64,000 nucleotides of DNA from BOG-908 sp963850605. Lineage in GTDB: Bacteria; Pseudomonadota; Alphaproteobacteria; Acetobacterales; Acetobacteraceae. Below the pieces are notes generated by a model. The model had not been told where the DNA came from and searched no databases. It worked only from the letters and a program-made list of their open reading frames with translations. Made by a program: the position numbers and the translations under genes. Shown one piece after another: positions 46,346-54,633 of this stretch. The stretch covers positions 266,685-330,684 of the forward strand of contig CAWKLX010000001.1 in assembly GCA_963850605.1 (NCBI GenBank), read 5' to 3'. Positions within the stretch are counted from its first letter, which is position 1. Each line of letters starts with the position of its first letter.

Positions 46346-47458
46346 TCATCCAAAGAGCTGGGTGACCCATCTGACCGCGCCCGTATGGACCAGGTCGTTC
46401 CAGGAGATAAACACGAAGAACGAGGCGATGAACGCGAAGCCGATCCGGTAGCCATATTCCAGGGCTCTCGGCGGCAAAGGGCGGCCACGCAAGGCTTCGG
46501 CCGCGTAGAACATGAGATGGCCGCCATCCAGCACGGGAATCGGCAGCAGGTTCACCAGGCCCAGATTGATCGACAGGAACGCGACGAAACTGATCGTGGT
46601 CGCCAGCCCCAACTTGGCCACCTGGCCGGACAGCACGATCACCCCGATCGGCCCGGCCAGATCGTGCACGCCCTGGCCGGTGAAAATGATATGGCCCAGC
46701 CCGGACAGTGTCTGCCACATGACATCGCCGGTATGGGCGATGCCGGCCCAAAGCGCGGTGAAGGGACCCAGCCGCTCCGTCAATACCTTGCCGGAGGTGA
46801 CACCCAGCCGGCCCACCGACATGTCACCCGGCGTGGCCGGCTTGATCGGGACGGCAATCGTGAGGTCGGCGGCGCCGCGATGCACGGCAAGGTTGAGCGT
46901 GTGGCCGGCGCTGGCGGCCACGATGCGGCGCAACGTTTCAAAGTCGGCCACAACCCGGCCATCCACCGCCCGTATCTGATCGCCCACCTTGAGACCCGCC
47001 GCCTCGGCGGAGCTGGCCGGAGAGATGTCGCCCACCACAGGCAGCGGCACCTGCCGGCCAAGCGCCAGGTACAGGCCGCTAAAGAGGACAGCCGCCAGAA
47101 TGAAATTGGCGGCCGGACCAGCGGCCACCGCGATCGAGCGCGACAGCACCGATTTCTCGAAGAATGCCTGGCCCTCCCGCCCGGGTACACGCTCCAGCGC
47201 CGCCTCATCGGCCACGTTGATCGCCATGCCGTGCATGCGCACGTAGCCGCCCAGCGGCAGCGCCGACAGCTTCCACACAGTGCCGTGCCGGTCGGTCCAC
47301 GAGAGCAGGGCCGGGCCGAAGCCAATGGAAAAGGCCTCGACATAGATGCCGCGCCAGCGTGCCGCCAAATAGTGGCCGAGCTCGTGGATGAAGACGAGGA
47401 CGCCCAGCACGAGCGCGCGGCTGGCGATCATCTGCAAAATATTCAGGACCCCAGACAC
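46346..47458 (-). CDS. rseP: RIP metalloprotease RseP (site-2 protease)
   Basis: Intramembrane zinc protease that cleaves anti-sigma factors and signal-peptide remnants. A 370-residue protein with the zinc motif VLVFIHELGHYLAARWRGIY (HExxH, near residue 25), a PDZ domain (PVVGDISPASSAEAAGLKVG), and the second metal ligand in NLLPIPVLDGGHLMFYAAEA (N-x2-P-x-x-x-LDG). I start at the GTG at 47458 (MSGVLNILQMIAS) with GGAGAG upstream. Last gene of the pyrH-frr-uppS-cdsA-dxr-rseP string; bamA, the usual next gene, is absent. Confidence 0.95.
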   Translation of the reverse strand: MSGVLNILQMIASRALVLGVLVFIHELGHYLAARWRGIYVEAFSIGFGPALLSWTDRHGTVWKLSALPLGGYVRMHGMAINVADEAALERVPGREGQAFFEKSVLSRSIAVAAGPAANFILAAVLFSGLYLALGRQVPLPVVGDISPASSAEAAGLKVGDQIRAVDGRVVADFETLRRIVAASAGHTLNLAVHRGAADLTIAVPIKPATPGDMSVGRLGVTSGKVLTERLGPFTALWAGIAHTGDVMWQTLSGLGHIIFTGQGVHDLAGPIGVIVLSGQVAKLGLATTISFVAFLSINLGLVNLLPIPVLDGGHLMFYAAEALRGRPLPPRALEYGYRIGFAFIASFFVFISWNDLVHTGAVRWVTQLFG

Positions 47459-47520
47459 GCGACGCTCTCCACTCCACAATCCCCATACATAGTACCGGGC
47501 CAGACATAAGTCACAGGTGA

Positions 47521-48690
47521 TTACGCGGCGCGCGCCGCTTGGCGGGTCACAACGAAAGCCGCGGCGGTGTGGCGCGCTCGCGCATCCAGCTCGACCACCG
47601 CATCCAGCGTCTCGGCCCGGCAGGTGCCGATGCGGTCCAGCACTCCCTCGACCACGCGTGCGATGTCGAGAAAGCCGATATGCCTCTCCAGAAAAGCGGC
47701 GACGGCAATTTCATTGGCCGCGTTCAGGATGGTGGGCGCCCCGCCACCGGCCCGCAACGCCTCGGCACAGATGCGCAGCGCCGGAAAGCGTGCGTGATCG
47801 GGGGCCGAAAACTCCAACCGCGCGGCGGCCGCCAGGTCCAGACGCGGCGAGCTGGTGGCCAGCCGCTCCGGCCAGGCCAACGTGTGGGCGATCGGAATGC
47901 GCATGTCCGGCGCGCCCAACTGGGCCAACACGCTGCCATCCTTGTAACACACCATGCCGTGCACGACCGATTGCGGATGGACCAGCACCTCGATCTCATC
48001 GGGCGCCAGGGCAAACAGCCGGGCGGCCTCGATCACCTCCAGCCCCTTGTTGAACAAGGTAGCCGAGTCGATGCTGATTTTTGCCCCCATCGACCAGACA
48101 GGATGACGCAGCGCCGTCTCGGGCGTGGCGCGCGCCATCTCGTCGAGCGTCGCCGTGCGGAACGGGCCACCAGATGCCGTCAGAATGATCTTTTCCAGGG
48201 CTTCGCGCGGGCTGCCGGCCAGTGCCTGGAAGATGGCGTTGTGCTCGGAGTCGACAGGCAGCAGGGTCGCCCCCGCGTCCCGCACCGCCCGCAGCATCAC
48301 GTCGCCGGCGGAGACGATGGCCTCCTTGTTGGCCAGCGCAATCGCCCCGCCCCGCTCGGCGGCGGCCAGGGTGGGCGCCAGCCCGGCCACTCCGGTGATC
48401 GCCGCCATCGTCCAGTCCGCGCCCATTCGGGCCGCTTCCAGAACCGCATCGGCACCGCAGGCGACGCGCACCCCGGTGCCGGCCAGGCCGGCCGCAAGCT
48501 CGCCGTGCATCGCGGGATCGCTGCACACGGCCAGCGCCGCACCCAACAGCCTCGCCTGGCTGGCCAGGCGTTCGGCATTGCGGTTGGCCACCAGCGCCAG
48601 CACGCGATACCGGTCCGGGTTGGCGGCCAGCAGATCGACAGTGCTGCAGCCGATGCTGCCGGTGCTGCCCAGGACGGTGACGGTTTTCAA
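47521..48690 (-). CDS. dxr: 1-deoxy-D-xylulose-5-phosphate reductoisomerase
   Basis: First committed step of the MEP isoprenoid pathway. About 389 residues; NADPH motif VTVLGSTGSIGCSTVDLLAA, substrate/metal region ALANKEAIVSAGDVML and LPVDSEHNAIFQAL, and GASGGPFR-like TASGGPFRTATLDEM are intact. I use the TTG at 48690 with GGAGA 9 bases upstream, giving MKTVTVLGSTG; a GTG at 48705 (METSFLKTV) is the other option. Either start overlaps or abuts the cdsA stop at 48695. Confidence 0.95.
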   Translation of the reverse strand: MKTVTVLGSTGSIGCSTVDLLAANPDRYRVLALVANRNAERLASQARLLGAALAVCSDPAMHGELAAGLAGTGVRVACGADAVLEAARMGADWTMAAITGVAGLAPTLAAAERGGAIALANKEAIVSAGDVMLRAVRDAGATLLPVDSEHNAIFQALAGSPREALEKIILTASGGPFRTATLDEMARATPETALRHPVWSMGAKISIDSATLFNKGLEVIEAARLFALAPDEIEVLVHPQSVVHGMVCYKDGSVLAQLGAPDMRIPIAHTLAWPERLATSSPRLDLAAAARLEFSAPDHARFPALRICAEALRAGGGAPTILNAANEIAVAAFLERHIGFLDIARVVEGVLDRIGTCRAETLDAVVELDARARHTAAAFVVTRQAARAA

Positions 48691-48694
48691 AAAG

Positions 48695-49369
48695 CTAGTC
48701 TCCACGCCAAAGCAGCCCGGGGCCGGCCGCCAGCCACACGGCCAGAGCGGCTGGGGACGCGGCCAGCACGCCATCCAGCCGGTCGAGCAGGCCGCCGTGC
48801 CCGGGAATCAACCTCGAAGAATCCTTCGCCCCCAACCGCCGCTTGATCGCCGATTCCAACAGGTCGCCCGCCTGCGCCACCACGCTCAGCCCCAGCGCCA
48901 GCGCGGCCGCGCGCCACGCCCAATGCGCCATCGCCGCGCCCGCCAGCACGGCGCAGAACGTGCCGCCCACCGCGCCAGACCAGGTTTTCCCTGGCGAGAT
49001 ATCCGGCGCCAGCCTGGGTCCGCCAAGCTGCCGGCCAGCCGCATAGGCGCCGATATCGCCGGCCCAGACGACCGCCATCACGAACAGCACATCAATCCTG
49101 CCAAACGGGCCAGCCCGGATGGCCAGCAATGCGGCATAGGCCAATGCCACATAGACCAGGCCCGCCCACAGCAGCGCCGGGTCGGCCGGGCGCCGCATTC
49201 GGCGGGCACGCCAAAGAAAAACCCACTCGACCGCAGTCGCCCCCAGCACCACCGACAGCGCGGTCACCCAGACCGCGCCGCCGAGCCAGATGGAGCCTAC
49301 CCCGATCGGCACCAGAACAAGCGCGGAGGCGGCGCGCACGCCCAGGTCGCGCCAAGGCGAGGCGGTCAT
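48695..49369 (-). CDS. cdsA: phosphatidate cytidylyltransferase
   Basis: Makes CDP-diacylglycerol, the precursor for phospholipids including the product of the CDP-alcohol enzyme at the left edge. A 224-residue multi-pass membrane protein with the CDS signature SAIKRRLGAKDSSRLIPGHG followed by GLLDRLD. It also shows GDIGAYAAGRQLGGPRLAPD and SPGKTWSG, which are conserved. It lies 28 bases after the uppS stop. It starts MTASPWRDLGVRAASAL. Confidence 0.95.
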   Translation of the reverse strand: MTASPWRDLGVRAASALVLVPIGVGSIWLGGAVWVTALSVVLGATAVEWVFLWRARRMRRPADPALLWAGLVYVALAYAALLAIRAGPFGRIDVLFVMAVVWAGDIGAYAAGRQLGGPRLAPDISPGKTWSGAVGGTFCAVLAGAAMAHWAWRAAALALGLSVVAQAGDLLESAIKRRLGAKDSSRLIPGHGGLLDRLDGVLAASPAALAVWLAAGPGLLWRGD

Positions 49370-49397
49370 CCGCGCGCACGTGAACGACGGTCCTGCA

Positions 49398-50162
49398 TCA
49401 CTCGGGGCGTGCGCCGTAGCGGCGGTCGCGGGTCGCGAAATCGGCCAGCGCGCTTTCGAAATGAGCGGCGCCGAAATCGGGCCACAGCACTTCGGGGAAC
49501 AGGTATTCCGCGTAGGCCGCCTGCCACAGCAAAAAGTTCGAGACTCGGCGTTCGCCGCTGGTGCGGATCACCAGGTCGGGGTCCGGCATGCCGGCGGTGA
49601 ACAGGAAGCCGGAAAAAGCTTCCTCGGTCAGCGCGTCCGGCGCCAGTCGGCCGGCCGCGACCGCTTCGGCCACCGCGCGGGCGGCGGCCACGATCTCGGA
49701 CCGGCCGCCATAGGACAGGGCGACCGTCAGGTTCAGCCTTGCATTGCCAGCGGTCAGCGCCTCGGCCTGGGCCAGCTCGCGCGCGATCTCCGGCCCGAAG
49801 CGCACGCGGTCGCCGATGGCGCGCAGGCGCACGTGCTCGCGGTGCAATTCGGCCACCTCGTGGCGCAGGTAGTGGCGTAGCAGGCCGGTGAGGTCGGACA
49901 CCTCATCCTCCGGCCGATGCCAGTTCTCGCTGCTGAACGCATACAGGGTCAGCCAGGCAATGCCGTGCTTGATCGCTGCCTCGATCGTCCGGCGCACCGC
50001 CTGGGCGCCGGCGCGGTGGCCGGCCACGCGCGGCAGATGGCGGGCGGCGGCCCAGCGCCCGTTGCCATCCATGATGATGGCGACATGGACGGGAAGCTGA
50101 CGCGGTTCGGATGCCGCCTCCACCGGCCGCACCTCCGCCGCACTGATCGTCAGCCGCCCCAT
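49398..50162 (-). CDS. uppS: isoprenyl transferase (undecaprenyl diphosphate synthase)
   Basis: Adds isoprene units in cis to make the C55 carrier lipid for cell-wall synthesis. A 254-residue protein: HVAIIMDGNGRWAAARHLPR (catalytic Asp, residues 26-45), GHRAGAQAVRRTIEAAIKHG, LYAFSSENWHRPEDEV, and IRTSGERRVSNFLLWQAAYA with substrate Arg residues, then ELYF-type EYLFPEVLWPDF. The start at 50162 (MGRLTISAAEV) gives a slightly long N-terminus. It follows frr after 8 bases. Confidence 0.95.
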   Translation of the reverse strand: MGRLTISAAEVRPVEAASEPRQLPVHVAIIMDGNGRWAAARHLPRVAGHRAGAQAVRRTIEAAIKHGIAWLTLYAFSSENWHRPEDEVSDLTGLLRHYLRHEVAELHREHVRLRAIGDRVRFGPEIARELAQAEALTAGNARLNLTVALSYGGRSEIVAAARAVAEAVAAGRLAPDALTEEAFSGFLFTAGMPDPDLVIRTSGERRVSNFLLWQAAYAEYLFPEVLWPDFGAAHFESALADFATRDRRYGARPE

Positions 50163-50170
50163 CTCTTATG

Positions 50171-50734
50171 TCAGACCTGCTTGATCTCGGTTTCTTTGGC
50201 CGCGAGCTGCTCGTCAACTCGCTTGATGTAGCCATCCGTCAGTTTCTGGACCTGCTCGGACCAGTCCTTCACGTCGTCCTCGCCGATCTCGTGCTTCTTC
50301 TCGGCCGCCTTGATCTGGTCCATGCCGTCGCGCCGGACCCCGCGCACGGCCACGCGCGCGCTTTCGGCGTAGCGGCCGGCGGCGCGCGCCAGTTCGGTGC
50401 GGCGTTCGGCCGTCAACTGCGGGATCGGCACGCGCACCATCTGCCCGTCCGACCCCGGGTTCAGCCCCAGCCCGGAATCACGTATGGCGCGCTCGACGGC
50501 GCCCACCAGCGTGCGGTCCCACACCTGCACCGTCAGCATGCGCGGCTCCGGCACGCCGATGGTGCCGACCTGGGTGATCGGCACCTCGTTGCCGTACGCC
50601 TCGACACGCACCGGCTCCAGCAGCCCGGGGCTGGCCCGCCCGGCCCGCAGCCCCGCGAAATCCCGCCGCAGCGTCTCCAGCGCCCCATCCATCCGCCGGG
50701 TCAGGTCTTCCTTCAGCGCGTTCAAATCGGCCAT
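50171..50734 (-). CDS. frr: ribosome recycling factor
   Basis: Splits post-termination ribosomes together with EF-G. 187 residues; the first helix ADLNALKEDLTRRMDGALET, the GRASPGLLEPVRVEAYGNEV block (about residues 32-51), and the long helical hairpin DGMDQIKAAEKKHEIGEDDV are as in all RRFs. Between it and pyrH is an 88-base gap with a large inverted repeat (50747-50821). uppS follows directly. Confidence 0.97.
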   Translation of the reverse strand: MADLNALKEDLTRRMDGALETLRRDFAGLRAGRASPGLLEPVRVEAYGNEVPITQVGTIGVPEPRMLTVQVWDRTLVGAVERAIRDSGLGLNPGSDGQMVRVPIPQLTAERRTELARAAGRYAESARVAVRGVRRDGMDQIKAAEKKHEIGEDDVKDWSEQVQKLTDGYIKRVDEQLAAKETEIKQV

Positions 50735-50746
50735 GAAGTCAGTTTC

Positions 50747-50821
50747 CAGTCGTCAGTCGTCAGTCGTCAGAAGAACGCGGTCAGCCGTGCCTGCCGACTG
50801 ATGACTGACGACTGACGACTG
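50747..50821. repeat. long inverted repeat of CAGTCGT units between pyrH and frr
   Basis: Left arm 50747-50770 and right arm 50798-50821, 24 bases each, complementary but for one position, built of CAGTCGT/CAGTCAT heptamer-like units, with a 27-base loop. In the pyrH-frr mRNA this would form a strong hairpin directly after the pyrH stop (50823). Related tracts are at 664-703 and 60790-60822. Confidence 0.75.
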
Positions 50822-50822
50822 A

Positions 50823-51539
50823 TCAAGCAGGCTCCATGATCTTGGTGAACATGCCCTCGCCGCGCATGACGGCGGCGAAGGCGCCGGGGGCGTGGATGTT
50901 GAAGACGATGATCGGCAGGCGGTTCTCGCGGGCAAGCGAGATGGCGGCCGCGTCCATCACGCCGAGGTCGCGCGAGAGCACCTCCAGGTAGGTCAGCTCG
51001 TCGTAGCGGCTGGCCTCGGGGTCGCGCCTGGGGTCGGCGGAATAGACGCCATCGACCTGCGTGCCCTTGAGCAGCGCGTCGCACCGCATCTCCGCCGCCC
51101 GCAGGGCGGCGGCCGTGTCGGTGGTGAAGAACGGGTTGCCCGTGCCGGCGGCGAAGATCACCACCCGGCCCTTCTCCATGTGCCGCTCGGCGCGCCGGCG
51201 GATATAGGGTTCGCAGACGCTGGCCATCGGGATGGCCGACTGCACGCGCGTGGGCGTGCCGCGCTTTTCCAGCGCCGTCTGCATGGCCAGCGCGTTCATC
51301 ACGGTCGCCAGCATGCCCATATGGTCCGCCTGCGCCCGATCCATCCCGCTGGCCGCTGCCGAGACGCCCCGAAAGATATTGCCGCCGCCGATCACCAGGC
51401 AGACTTCCACGCCCAGCTTGATGACGTCCCCCACATCGACCGCGATCCGGCCCACCATCTCGGTATCCAGGCCGTATTCGCGCCGCCCCATCAGCGCCTC
51501 GCCGGAGATTTTGAGCAGGACACGTTTATAGGTGGTCAT
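50823..51539 (-). CDS. pyrH: UMP kinase
   Basis: Phosphorylates UMP to UDP; amino-acid-kinase fold. 238 residues: RVLLKISGEALMGRREYGLD (residues 6-25), CLVIGGGNIFRGVSAAASGM, RVVIFAAGTGNPFFTTDTAA and the ATP region GTQVDGVYSADPRRDPEASR. The start is the ATG at 51539 (MTTYKRVLLKISG); the ORF is open far upstream but that part has no homology. The usual upstream neighbours rpsB and tsf are absent; a toxin-antitoxin pair lies there instead, on the other strand. Confidence 0.96.
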   Translation of the reverse strand: MTTYKRVLLKISGEALMGRREYGLDTEMVGRIAVDVGDVIKLGVEVCLVIGGGNIFRGVSAAASGMDRAQADHMGMLATVMNALAMQTALEKRGTPTRVQSAIPMASVCEPYIRRRAERHMEKGRVVIFAAGTGNPFFTTDTAAALRAAEMRCDALLKGTQVDGVYSADPRRDPEASRYDELTYLEVLSRDLGVMDAAAISLARENRLPIIVFNIHAPGAFAAVMRGEGMFTKIMEPA

Positions 51540-51633
51540 GGCGTGTCCGTCGCTGGGGCACGCGACCCTACAGGCGGACCGCCGCCGCGAAAAGGGTTGC
51601 GCGATCCGCTGACACTCAGGGTAGGAGAACGCC

Positions 51634-51861
51634 ATGACCCGGAACGAGAAAGAGGCCCTGCTGCGTCGATATGCCGCGGGCGAGGTGACGTGGAACGCCT
51701 TGCAGCGCCAGGGTATCGACAGCTTTCGCGAGGTTCTGGCCGGGCTGGGCGAACTTGGATTGCGCTTGCCCGTAGCACCGATGGAAGGGCCGAACGTCGA
51801 GGCCCGCCGGCTGGGCCGCGAGGTGGTGCGCCGGGCGCTTGAGGCTGCCAAGCCGGGATGA
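51634..51861 (+). CDS. antitoxin, UPF0175-like
   Basis: A 75-residue protein with a ribosome site (TAGGAGAACGCC) ahead of the ATG. The layout LLRRYAAGEVTWNALQRQGI followed by FREVLAGLGELGLRLPVAPM fits small HTH-like antitoxins that partner PIN toxins. The same pattern (RYSAGEISATKAADSLG ... GLPLPRPP) recurs in the orphan ORF at 54634-54846. It overlaps the PIN gene by ATGA, as expected for a toxin-antitoxin operon, and probably represses it. Confidence 0.72.
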   Translation: MTRNEKEALLRRYAAGEVTWNALQRQGIDSFREVLAGLGELGLRLPVAPMEGPNVEARRLGREVVRRALEAAKPG

Positions 51862-52463
51862 CGTGGCTTGGCCTGCTGGTCACCGACGCCTCGCCGCTGA
51901 TCACCCTTGCGGCGGCGGATGCGCTCGACTGCCTGACGATACCGGGCTTGCCGGTTGTGATTCCCGACATGGTGTATTTCGAGGTGACGCAAGACCTCGC
52001 GCGCACCGGCGGGGCCAGCGTTGTGGAATGGTCCAGGCGTCATCCCGGGCAGGTGCAGATCGCGCCAACAACCATTTTTGCGGAGTTTCAGACGCTGCGC
52101 GCGGCCGATTCTGGAACACGGTCGAGGGGCCGAGGTGAGCAGGCGGCTCTTGAGGTTCTGAACGCCGAACTCGACCGGGTCAGCGACCTTGAGGCGGTGC
52201 TTGTGTTCGAGGACAACGCCATCGGGGCGCGGCGCTTCGTGCGCGCCTTGCCGGAACGCGTCATCGTGCTCTCGACAGGCGACCTGCTGCATGAACTGGA
52301 GGCTGCCGGTCAAATCCAGTCATCCGACCATATTCTTGACCGGGCCGCAAAGAATGAACGCAATGTCGAGCGGCAACGCCGGCGGCGGCCGGTCGCGTGG
52401 TTGCCTCAAGCAGTAGATGCCGACTTACACCACGTTGACGGACGCTATTTCCTGATCCAGTGA
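51858..52463 (+). CDS. PIN domain toxin (VapC-like nuclease)
   Basis: A 201-residue PIN-fold protein, a Mg2+-dependent RNase in most families. Acidic residues expected for the active site are present: VTDASPLITLAAADAL (Asp near residue 10), IPDMVYFEVTQDLA (Glu near 45), SDLEAVLVFEDNAIGARRFV (Glu/Asp near 110-118), and VIVLSTGDLLHELE. It is longer than classical VapC and ends with a basic tail. Coupled to the antitoxin upstream by a 4-base overlap. The target is not known. Confidence 0.78.
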   Translation: MTWLGLLVTDASPLITLAAADALDCLTIPGLPVVIPDMVYFEVTQDLARTGGASVVEWSRRHPGQVQIAPTTIFAEFQTLRAADSGTRSRGRGEQAALEVLNAELDRVSDLEAVLVFEDNAIGARRFVRALPERVIVLSTGDLLHELEAAGQIQSSDHILDRAAKNERNVERQRRRRPVAWLPQAVDADLHHVDGRYFLIQ

Positions 52464-52478
52464 GCATGTTGAATAAGA

Positions 52479-52955
52479 TTACCGCCATGTCGAGAAATCC
52501 CCCGCGCCTCGGACCTTATAGGATTTTGCACTAGTCGAGACGTCAATCAAGTGATTTTCAATCGAAAAAAGTTTTGAGTCTTGACGTGGGATTGCAAAAG
52601 AGCCGCTGTCCGGTCCATGACCCTTGTCGAGTTCGGATGCACAGATATCGACGTCATTCAATTGATCAACGTAATCTGCTTGTAACTCGAGACTTGCCGT
52701 TGCTCTTGGGTACAATAATGCTCGATATGGCCCCACTCGTCGCCACGCGAACATAAGCCGCGTCCAGAAGTGAAACATCGTCAAAATAAGCGCAGAGGCT
52801 ACGAATAATGCAAGGTCAATGGGTAGGAATTCAATGAAAACCCCTGCTATAGCAATCGTTAGAGCTGCTTTGCCTATCGCCTTTAGAAGTTTTTTTCGGC
52901 TGCTCGGTTCTCTCACACGGTCACCTAAAGTTATCTGGTAAATGTTGGGGTTCAA
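52479..52955 (-). CDS. hypothetical membrane protein
   Basis: A 158-residue ORF in a stretch clearly richer in A/T than the rest of the window. Two hydrophobic segments lie together (LTIAIAGVFIEFLPIDLALF and VASALILTMFHFWTRLMFAW), followed by a soluble tail. The listed start is a TTG at 52955; a GTG at 52916 with AGGTGA before it is an alternative. No family is recognised. Convergent with the PIN toxin gene. It sits in the accessory islet between two antitoxin genes. Confidence 0.5.
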   Translation of the reverse strand: MNPNIYQITLGDRVREPSSRKKLLKAIGKAALTIAIAGVFIEFLPIDLALFVASALILTMFHFWTRLMFAWRRVGPYRALLYPRATASLELQADYVDQLNDVDICASELDKGHGPDSGSFAIPRQDSKLFSIENHLIDVSTSAKSYKVRGAGDFSTWR

Positions 52956-53005
52956 AGGAACCGGACCGTAATTGCTTTCCGTTTAAGTCGACTGCCACAT
53001 GGACA

Positions 53006-53920
53006 TCAACTTATGAAAATGCTTCGTTGCGGACCAAGCCGTTCCCTGGTCCACTCCCGTAACACGAGCGACTTAGACTTGCCCGCATCAATAAGCAGAG
53101 CTTCGGTAGCTGATTTGTCTGACGCAGCAAGGTGTGCCGCCCGAAGGGCATGGCTGCGTACAAAGTCACTGTCGTGCTGACGGTAAAGCCGCATCAGCAG
53201 TTCTACAATTCGGTCTCCCAACAATTGGGCAGCGGCGTCGAACAAAGGGGGGTTACACCTTCTATTGACGATATGTGAAATAGTTTTGTTGTTGTTGTCA
53301 AACATGTACTGCTCTCTAAAGAATGTTCGTGGATTCGTATCCATGATATTCAGAGATATTGACAGACTTTCTGGCGGAAGCTGGCAATGGATGTCGGTAT
53401 AGGCTCGATAAAGAAACACATCTCCTGGGCCCAACAGTCGTCGCTCCAAAAAAGTGTAATCAACTTGTTCTCCTGGATATCCGTCGACTGACTCATGATC
53501 GTAGGTGAAAAAATCGCTCTCGTATCCCGGTCCTGCGTAACCCGAGGTGAGAAAGTTGAAGTTGTGATCGTGCACGAGACCATATAAGAACGCGTTCGGC
53601 CCTGTGTTTCTGTAAGCGTCATCCGCTAAGGCTGGCCAGAAGTTTGCTCGAAAGAAAAATTGGTCGTGTGAGCTCTTGTAAAGCACGTAACTCTGGGATG
53701 AGTATTGATTTAAGATGTTTTGTTCCGAAAATCCGTTCAATATGTCTCGCTCAATCATCTCAGCAAAAAAACTCTTGTTGTTATTCAACCTTTTCAGCAC
53801 AAATGCGGCTTCAATCATCGCCTGCTCATCAGCAGGATCGAATTTTCCGTCTCGAAACGCCGCAACGGCTTCTTCCAACGAGAATATCTGGTGATCTGAA
53901 ACTTTTAGGTCTCTAACCAC
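53006..53920 (-). CDS. unrecognised protein with cupin-like HxH site and helical-repeat C-terminus
   Basis: 304 residues from a GTG at 53920 (MVRDLKVSDHQIFSLEEAVA). The middle reads YGLVHDHNFNFLTSGYAGPG (H-x-H) with YTFLERRLLGPGDVFLYRAY and DIHCQLPPESLSISLNIM after it; two close His plus a later His within beta-strand-like sequence resembles the metal site of cupin/cysteine-dioxygenase-type enzymes. The last 85 residues (IVELLMRLYRQHDSDFVRSH, ALRAAHLAASDKSATEALLI) look like HEAT-type helices. AT-rich relative to neighbours. The small HEAT-repeat gene just upstream on the same strand is a likely partner. Function is not assigned. Confidence 0.6.
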   Translation of the reverse strand: MVRDLKVSDHQIFSLEEAVAAFRDGKFDPADEQAMIEAAFVLKRLNNNKSFFAEMIERDILNGFSEQNILNQYSSQSYVLYKSSHDQFFFRANFWPALADDAYRNTGPNAFLYGLVHDHNFNFLTSGYAGPGYESDFFTYDHESVDGYPGEQVDYTFLERRLLGPGDVFLYRAYTDIHCQLPPESLSISLNIMDTNPRTFFREQYMFDNNNKTISHIVNRRCNPPLFDAAAQLLGDRIVELLMRLYRQHDSDFVRSHALRAAHLAASDKSATEALLIDAGKSKSLVLREWTRERLGPQRSIFIS

Positions 53921-53935
53921 GGTTGCCCCCCTTCA

Positions 53936-54275
53936 CTACCATCCGAGAGCTATCTTAGTTCTCGACACGACTTTCAGGATATTTGGGTTACTTTCCGACA
54001 GTTCGAATCGTCGTAAATCCTCTCGTGCTGCCTCGCCTTTTATTGCGATGATTTCCCTCATCGCTTGCCACCGAATGAAGTAGGCGTTATCGTTTAACAA
54101 ATGCTCTGCAACAGATAGGCGTTTCTCAGATCCGATCGCACGAAGGGCGGCGAAAGACATCTGAGTTCGCGCTGTTGACCTGCTGAAAGGAAGAACCTTT
54201 TTTATTCGCCTCGTGGCCTTGGAAAAATCGACGTAGAAAGTCAGGGATTTTGTTCAGGTCGATTTTGTCGTCCAC
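53936..54275 (-). CDS. small HEAT-repeat-like protein (frameshifted)
   Basis: A GTG at 54275 with GGAGGG upstream starts MDDKIDLNKIPDFLRRFFQG HEANKK; the rest (FSRSTARTQMSFAALRAIGS, HLLNDNAYFIRWQAMREIIA) is in another frame. Removing one T from the run of six at 54198-54203 joins them as HEANKKVLPFSRSTAR, a 112-residue protein. The helical repeats (RWQAMREIIAIKGEAAREDL) are HEAT/Armadillo-like and match the style of the C-terminus of the following gene, 15 bases downstream. Family and role unknown. Confidence 0.55.
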
Positions 54276-54633
54276 AGATTTCCCTCCGATTTAATGGTCT
54301 GCCTCACTGGCCTGACGAGCGTTGCCTAAAACCAGGCTCTATAGCAATGACTTTTGATGATGTCATTGCGATTTAGTTCTGTTTGCTTGTAAGTTTGGTT
54401 TATGGTCGGTGTTTCTCTTCACTGGTTCATGGCAGCGGTCACCCACCTCTCATCAACACGCTCCCGGCAGCCTCGGCGGCGATCCACACCAGTCCTGCCA
54501 CCGTGCTCGTGCCGTTCAAGGACGTTGCGTGCCGCTCTGCCGATGGTTAGCGAAATCCGGGCGGACACCCGTCCGCCATGGTTGGCGCTAGCGCGAGCAG
54601 CACGCATCCTTCATTTCTACGCGAAGCCCTGCG
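54276..54633. other. 358-base stretch without an assignable gene
   Basis: The left part (54276-54410) is AT-rich and probably promotes the HEAT/cupin pair on the minus strand. The right part is GC-rich again; on the minus strand the fragment NGTSTVAGLVWIAAEAAGSV ends at a stop near 54463 and looks like the tail of a lost GC-rich gene, possibly the former partner of the orphan antitoxin or an unrelated enzyme. I see no intact toxin gene here. Confidence 0.4.

Noticed and set aside
50823..52313. 496-residue pyrH with a long N-terminal extension
   Set aside because: Only the last 238 residues match UMP kinase; the rest is antisense to the toxin-antitoxin genes.
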